Shown here one piece after another: positions 39,585 through 43,938 of a DNA stretch of 43,938 nt (position 1 is the first letter of the stretch; each line of letters starts with the position of its first letter). The DNA lies in NCBI GenBank assembly GCA_016283745.1, contig JAEENM010000133.1, positions 1-43,938 on the forward strand, in the 5' to 3' direction. The notes beneath the pieces are model-generated. The model saw only the letters and a program-made list of their open reading frames with translations. It did no database searches and had not been told where the DNA came from. The DNA is from Bacteroidales bacterium (GTDB lineage Bacteria > Bacteroidota > Bacteroidia > Bacteroidales > P3). The translations under genes and the position numbers were made by a program.

Positions 39585-39941
39585 TCAGTCTCTGAAAATG
39601 AAATACACTGCACCCAACATGCAAAGGCACGCCCAAACATAGTTGAGTTTGAACGGCTGGTTCATCACAATCATGGAGAAAGGTATGAACACCGACAGCG
39701 ACACCACCTCCTGAATGATTTTGAGCTGCGGCAGGGTGTACACCGTGGAGCCGATGCGGTTGGCCGGCACCTGTATCATATATTCGAAAAAGGCTATCAG
39801 CCAGCTAACTATGGCCGCCACGTACCAAGCACGGTTCGACATGTTTTTCAGGTGTCCGTACCAAGCGTAGGTCATGAAACAGTTGGAGCAAACCAGCATA
39901 AAGATTGAAACCACACGGGGGTTGGAAATTATCTGCCACAT
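39585..39941 (-). CDS. DMT-superfamily small membrane protein (DUF486)
   Basis: The protein has 118 residues with four predicted helices. Family features are SIFMLVCSNCFMTYAWYGHL, SWLIAFFEYMIQVPANRIG and LKIIQEVVSLSVF, together with the closing LCMLGAVYFIFRD. DUF486 proteins are short relatives of drug/metabolite transporters with unknown substrate. The gene overlaps the 3' end of cinA by 13 bp and is probably translated from the same mRNA. Confidence 0.88.
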   Translation of the reverse strand: MWQIISNPRVVSIFMLVCSNCFMTYAWYGHLKNMSNRAWYVAAIVSWLIAFFEYMIQVPANRIGSTVYTLPQLKIIQEVVSLSVFIPFSMIVMNQPFKLNYVWACLCMLGAVYFIFRD

Positions 39942-41179
39942 TCTTCGTCAACAAGTTTTAAAAGGTCCATAAATACATTGTTTACAGTGCGTTCCACGGT
40001 GCGGGAGCGGTTGTTGCCCAGATGCAGCACCCGTGTCACGGTCTTGTGTGCCGAAGCCACGCCTATCCACACCGTCCCTACGGGTTTCTGCGGTGTTCCG
40101 CCCGAGGGTCCCGCCACGCCGGTAGTGGCCACGGCATAGTCGGCGTTGGCTCTGCGGCGGGCGTTCTCGGCCATCTGCGTCACCGTCTCCTCGCTCACCG
40201 CTCCAAAAGTCTCGAGGGTGTCGTGCCTTACGCCCAAGATATTCTCTTTCAGCTCGTTGGAATAGACCACGAAGCCGCCTTTGAAATACTGCGAGGCACC
40301 GGGCAGACGCGTGATGCGACTTGCTATGGTGCCTCCGGTGCAGCTCTCGGCGGAGGTCAGCGTCGTGCCGTGCTGCAGCATCTTCTGTGCCACGCATTCC
40401 TCCATGCTTTGGCAGTCGATGCCCGCCACATATTGTCCTGCAATGGCAATAAGTTTGTCGCGTTCGGCAAAAAGCTGTCGCTCAATGGCTTGGCGGTCGG
40501 TGCCTGTTGCCGTTATGCGCATTTTAATCATCCCCGCTTGGGGCAGGTAGGCCACTTTGATGTTTTTTGGCAAAGCCAGCTCCCATTGCTCCACCAAGTC
40601 GGAGAGGAATGACTCGCCTATGCCTTGGAAAATCACATTGGTCTGCACAATCTCCGAGTTGTCGAGCCGACTGCGGAGTTTGGGCATAACGCACTGTTCC
40701 ATAAGATATTGCATCTCGTCGGGCACTCCGGGCATCGACACCACGATTTTGCCATCCACGTCGAACCACATACCCGGGGCGGTGCCCATCTTGTTGAGCA
40801 GCACGGTGCAGTTGTCGGGCACAAGGGCCTGCATACGGTTGACGGGCGTTACCTCGTAGCCCAGCACCTTGAAACGTTCCTCCACGTTGCGCAGGCTTGC
40901 GGCGTCCTCTATAAGTTTGGCGCCGAAGAAACGGCAGAGCGTGTGTTTGGTGATGTCGTCCTTGGTGGGACCGAGACCGCCGGTTATCAGCACCACGTCG
41001 GCCATTTGCAGCGAAGTGCGCAGGCACTCCTCGATATCTTCGGCCTTGTCGGAGATGGTAACCACCCTCACCACGTCGAAATTGCTGGCGGTGAGCATCT
41101 GCGACATCGCGGCGGCGTTGGTGTTCACCACCTGTCCTATAAGCAGCTCGTCGCCAATGGAAACTATTACAACTTTCAT
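39929..41179 (-). CDS. cinA: CinA family protein: MoCF-like domain plus nicotinamide-nucleotide amidase
   Basis: The protein has 416 residues. The N-terminal COG1058 domain shows IVSIGDELLIGQVVNTN and LITGGLGPTKDDITK. The C-terminal PncC domain shows TSAESCTGGTIASRIT, KGGFVVYSNELKENILGV and TTGVAGPSGGTPQKPVG. The full two-domain form couples ADP-ribose pyrophosphatase and NMN deamidase activities in NAD salvage. No truncation. Divergent from atpH with a 372-bp intergenic region. Confidence 0.94.
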   Translation of the reverse strand: MKVVIVSIGDELLIGQVVNTNAAAMSQMLTASNFDVVRVVTISDKAEDIEECLRTSLQMADVVLITGGLGPTKDDITKHTLCRFFGAKLIEDAASLRNVEERFKVLGYEVTPVNRMQALVPDNCTVLLNKMGTAPGMWFDVDGKIVVSMPGVPDEMQYLMEQCVMPKLRSRLDNSEIVQTNVIFQGIGESFLSDLVEQWELALPKNIKVAYLPQAGMIKMRITATGTDRQAIERQLFAERDKLIAIAGQYVAGIDCQSMEECVAQKMLQHGTTLTSAESCTGGTIASRITRLPGASQYFKGGFVVYSNELKENILGVRHDTLETFGAVSEETVTQMAENARRRANADYAVATTGVAGPSGGTPQKPVGTVWIGVASAHKTVTRVLHLGNNRSRTVERTVNNVFMDLLKLVDEECGR

Positions 41180-41224
41180 AAAACCAATTGTTTATGCAAT
41201 AATCGATATTTCAAAAAAGAGATA

Positions 41225-41232
41225 CAAAAGTA
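41225..41232 (-). promoter_or_regulatory. Minus-strand promoter -7 box for cinA
   Basis: TACTTTTG on the minus strand (41232 to 41225), 46 bp before the cinA ATG. Confidence 0.6.
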
Positions 41233-41409
41233 CACTTTTTTTCGCAGAAATGCCACCAAAGCGTCGCCGAAGCTACAAAAAAGAGTTTCCGTAAATAAAA
41301 CGCACAAAAACGTCTTTTATAATCCTTTGAAATATGGTAGGTTATGGCGAAATCAACTTTTGTTGAAAAGAAAAACGCAAAAAATGTTGCTCAATTGAAA
41401 AAAAAAATG

Positions 41410-41417
41410 TAACTTTG
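41410..41417 (+). promoter_or_regulatory. Promoter -7 box for atpHAG
   Basis: TAACTTTG at 41410-41417 with GTTG 20 bp upstream (41386-41389, three of four bases). The atpH start is 134 bp downstream, so the leader is long. It contains TTTGGCA...TGCCAAG arms that could pair. The stretch 41233-41409 holds no gene. Confidence 0.65.
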
Positions 41418-41551
41418 CAAGTCGAATTATTTGTTTGGCAACCTTGTGGCGAAGCATATATAAGCGTAGCGCAAATCTCTGAAAATCAGAACTGCCAAGC
41501 AATAAACGACCGACATAAAAACTACAAAAATACAAAGTAAATACACTACTT

Positions 41552-42109
41552 GTGGAAAATTACAGAATAAATGTAAACTACGCCAAGGCACTGTTTCTGC
41601 TGGCCACGGACACCGGAGAGGTGGAGACCGCCTGCCAGGACATGAAATTTGTGCATCAGGTATGCGTGGAAAACCACGTGCTCAACGTGCTTTTCAGCAA
41701 TCCTGTGATCAAAGAGTCGAAAAAACTTGGCATAATGCGCGAACTTTTCGAGGACAAGGTGAGCCGTCTTACGATGACTTTCCTCGAATTTGTTGTCCGC
41801 AAACGCCGTGCCGTTAGCCTCAAAGGCATATCGGGCGCTTTTCTGGACATGTACCGCGAAAGCAAAGGCATTGTGCTCTCCGAGCTGCGCACCGCCGTGG
41901 AAATCGACGAGGATACCAAACAACAGATTACCAAGCTGATATCCGACTACACGCATAAAACCGTGGAGATGAACACCGTAACCGACCCCTCGATGCTGGG
42001 CGGTTTCTGTGTGACCTTCGACAACAGCATGTACGACGCGCGCATCAGGACACAGATTAGCAAACTGCTGAAAGAGTTCAGCAAGAACGTTTACGAGAAA
42101 TCCATTTAA
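41552..42109 (+). CDS. atpH: ATP synthase F1 subunit delta, GTG start
   Basis: The protein has 185 residues, normal for the OSCP/delta family. It begins at GTG 41552 (M-ENYRINVNYAKALFLLA); no ATG is available near. Other features are the LFSNPVIKESKKLGIMREL segment, the hydrophobic TFLEFVVRKRR, and the family-typical C-terminal SMLGGFCVTFDNSMYDARI. Delta links F1 to the b stator. It is the first gene of the run atpH-atpA-atpG; atpB, atpE and atpF are not upstream, where cinA is found instead. Confidence 0.92.
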   Translation: MENYRINVNYAKALFLLATDTGEVETACQDMKFVHQVCVENHVLNVLFSNPVIKESKKLGIMRELFEDKVSRLTMTFLEFVVRKRRAVSLKGISGAFLDMYRESKGIVLSELRTAVEIDEDTKQQITKLISDYTHKTVEMNTVTDPSMLGGFCVTFDNSMYDARIRTQISKLLKEFSKNVYEKSI

Positions 42110-42133
42110 CGATAATAATATAGTTTTAGATAT

Positions 42134-43714
42134 ATGGCTGAAATCAAACCTGCCGAAGTATCGGCGATACTGAAGAAACAACTGGCCGACGTTGACCTCA
42201 ACGTGGAATTGGAAGAAGTCGGCACCGTGCTCACCGTCGGCGACGGTATTGCACGCGTTTACGGATTAAACAACGCCCAGTCGAGCGAACTCGTGGAATT
42301 TGAAAACGGCGCCCAAGGCATCGTGCAAAACCTCGAGGAAGACAACGTTGGTGTGGTGATGCTGGCCGAGGCCGACGACATCAACGAAGGCGACACAGTG
42401 AAACGTACCAAACGCATCGCCTCCGTCCGCGTGAGCGAAGCTATGATTGGTCGTGTAATCAACACCATCGGCGAGACCGTCGACGGTAAAGGCCCCATCG
42501 AAGGCGAGACTTTCGAGATGCCTCTGGAACGCAAGGCTCCCGGCGTTATCTTCCGCCAGCCAGTGGAACAACCCCTGCAAACAGGTATCAAGGCTATCGA
42601 CTCCATGATACCCATCGGAAGAGGACAACGTGAGCTTATCATCGGCGACCGCCAGACCGGTAAGACCGCTATCGCTATCGACACCATCATCAACCAGAAG
42701 AGTTTCTACGATGCCGGCGACCCCGTGTATTGTATCTACGTGGCCTGCGGACAGAAAGGCTCCACAGTGGCCAACATAGTGAAAACCCTCGAAGAGAAAG
42801 GCGCCATGGCTTACACCGTGGTCGTGGTGGCAACAGCCTCCGACCCCGCCGCCATGCAGTTCTACGCCCCGTTCACCGGTGCCGCCATCGGCGAGTACTT
42901 CCGCGACACAGGACGTCACGCCCTCGTAATCTACGACGACCTCAGCAAACAGGCTGTGGCTTACCGCGAAGTTTCGCTGCTGCTCCGTCGTCCCCCCGGA
43001 CGTGAGGCTTACCCCGGCGACGTGTTCTATCTGCACTCGAGACTCCTCGAAAGAGCCGCCAAGATAATCAACAACGACGCCATCGCAGCTACCATGAACG
43101 ACCTGCCCGAATCGCTGAAAGGCAAAGTGAAAGGCGGCGGATCGCTCACAGCACTGCCTATCATCGAGACCCAGGCCGGCGACGTTTCGGCATATATCCC
43201 CACCAACGTGATTTCCATCACCGACGGTCAGATATATCTGGAAACCAACCTGTTCAACTCAGGTGTGCGTCCCGCCATCAACGTAGGTATCTCGGTGTCG
43301 CGTGTGGGTGGTAAGGCACAGATCAAATCGATGAAGAAAACCGCAGGTACCCTGAAACTCGACCAGGCACAATACCGCGAGCTGGAAGCCTTCTCCAAAT
43401 TCGGCTCCGACCTCGACGCCGCCACCAAGGCAGTGCTCGACAAAGGCGCACGCAACGTGGAGATACTGAAACAGCCCCAGTACACACCTATGAAAGTGGA
43501 AGACCAAGTGGCTATCATCTACTGCGGTACCAACGGACTGTTGTCCAACGTGCCCGTTGACAGAGTACGCGACTTCGAGACAGAATTCCTGTTCTTCATG
43601 CGTCAGAATCACGCCAACGTGCTGGACAACCTGCGCGCAGGCAAACTCCTCGACGAAGACACCAAGATTCTGAGAAGCGTGGCCGCAGACCTGTCAAGAA
43701 AATACGCCAAATAA
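42134..43714 (+). CDS. atpA: ATP synthase F1 subunit alpha
   Basis: The protein has 526 residues. Walker A is [13 protein letters not shown]. Also visible are the [12 protein letters not shown] and [20 protein letters not shown] segments and the alpha/beta signature region [17 protein letters not shown]. The N-terminal part [16 protein letters not shown] is typical. It is the non-catalytic nucleotide-binding subunit of F1. It lies 24 bp after atpH. Confidence 0.98.
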   Translation: MAEIKPAEVSAILKKQLADVDLNVELEEVGTVLTVGDGIARVYGLNNAQSSELVEFENGAQGIVQNLEEDNVGVVMLAEADDINEGDTVKRTKRIASVRVSEAMIGRVINTIGETVDGKGPIEGETFEMPLERKAPGVIFRQPVEQPLQTGIKAIDSMIPIGRGQRELIIGDRQTGKTAIAIDTIINQKSFYDAGDPVYCIYVACGQKGSTVANIVKTLEEKGAMAYTVVVVATASDPAAMQFYAPFTGAAIGEYFRDTGRHALVIYDDLSKQAVAYREVSLLLRRPPGREAYPGDVFYLHSRLLERAAKIINNDAIAATMNDLPESLKGKVKGGGSLTALPIIETQAGDVSAYIPTNVISITDGQIYLETNLFNSGVRPAINVGISVSRVGGKAQIKSMKKTAGTLKLDQAQYRELEAFSKFGSDLDAATKAVLDKGARNVEILKQPQYTPMKVEDQVAIIYCGTNGLLSNVPVDRVRDFETEFLFFMRQNHANVLDNLRAGKLLDEDTKILRSVAADLSRKYAK

Positions 43715-43744
43715 CACTTTCATCACAAAAATCGACACTGATTT

Positions 43745-43938
43745 ATGGGAAATTTAAAGGAAGTACGCACACGCATAGCGTCGGTTAGCTCCACACAGCA
43801 GATAACATCGGCAATGAAGATGGTGTCGGCTGCCAAATTCCGCAGAGCGCAGAACGCTATTGTGTCGATGCGTCCCTACGACAAGCAACTGTCGGATATC
43901 ATCCGCGACATCAACGTCGAGGACGGCGTGGACACCCC
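43745..43938 (+). CDS. atpG: ATP synthase F1 subunit gamma (partial, cut by window end)
   Basis: ATG at 43745, 30 bp after the atpA stop. The visible 64 residues begin MGNLKEVRTRIASVSSTQQI and contain TSAMKMVSAAKFRRAQNAI, the N-terminal signature of gamma. The frame is open to the end of the window. Confidence 0.95.
   Translation, partial: MGNLKEVRTRIASVSSTQQITSAMKMVSAAKFRRAQNAIVSMRPYDKQLSDIIRDINVEDGVDT

Noticed and set aside
39585-39908. Plus-strand frame at 39561-39908
   Set aside because: It is antisense to the DUF486 membrane protein, which has clear family motifs, and carries no recognisable domain.

Overview
The window looks like a chromosomal segment of a Bacteroidales (Bacteroidota) bacterium. 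Most genes are preceded by the Bacteroidota promoter type (-7 box TAnnTTTG, usually TATCTTTG, sometimes with TTTG 19-21 bp upstream) rather than a sigma70 -35/-10 pair. Shine-Dalgarno sequences are essentially absent. Lipoproteins, a type IX secretion (T9SS) sorting-domain-like segment and Rhs/YD fragments fit the same phylum. Core genes are moderately GC-rich, while several islands are clearly AT-rich. I cannot name a genus.

Layout: (1) 1-3304: end of a probable THUMP-like methyltransferase, then rplM-rpsI and rpsB-tsf, closed by a strong terminator. (2) 3337-7126: membrane-bound nucleotide-sugar dehydratase (CapD/WbpM type), convergent with a two-gene lipoprotein operon (SUMF1-fold and Fib_succ_major-like). 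(3) 7167-10767: thymidine kinase and a four-gene 2-oxoacid:ferredoxin oxidoreductase operon (ferredoxin, alpha, beta, gamma) with a terminator. (4) 10832-18050: accessory region. It holds a RAYT-type tyrosine transposase between palindrome arrays, a leucine-rich-repeat gene broken by an in-frame TAG, a secreted protein with a T9SS-like domain near its N-terminus, an esterase, and an AT-rich patch of immunity-like ORFs with Rhs debris and inverted repeats. (5) 18081-24455: adenylate-forming ligase plus acyltransferase pair, a small repeat protein, a PepD dipeptidase and an amidohydrolase lipoprotein. (6) 24549-26795: divergent pair of an unknown protein and a transmembrane Ser/Thr kinase.

(7) 27395-33375: the most interesting block. 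It is a co-directional run of about ten mostly unknown genes: a 324-aa protein, a tandem-domain protein, an inner-membrane OmpA-domain protein, an acidic TerB-like protein, three very basic small proteins, a 115-aa protein and a 441-aa lipoprotein. An ion-channel/Pcp deletion scar lies inside it. I propose a cytoplasm-to-outer-membrane module whose function is unknown. (8) 33617-38577: an oxaloacetate decarboxylase/pyruvate carboxylase B-like enzyme whose C-terminal domain lacks the biotin lysine, an ECF sigma factor with a membrane anti-sigma candidate and a CpxP-like protein, a NUDIX hydrolase and a SecD-head lipoprotein. (9) 38747-39522: an orphan immunity-like gene and a hairpin array. (10) 39585-43938: DUF486 and cinA on the minus strand, divergent from atpH-atpA-atpG (the last truncated by the window end).

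Three families of hairpin repeats recur in the accessory parts. In two of them the stems vary with compensating changes while the loop stays fixed, so DNA or RNA folding appears to be what is conserved. No tRNA, rRNA or CRISPR array was seen.
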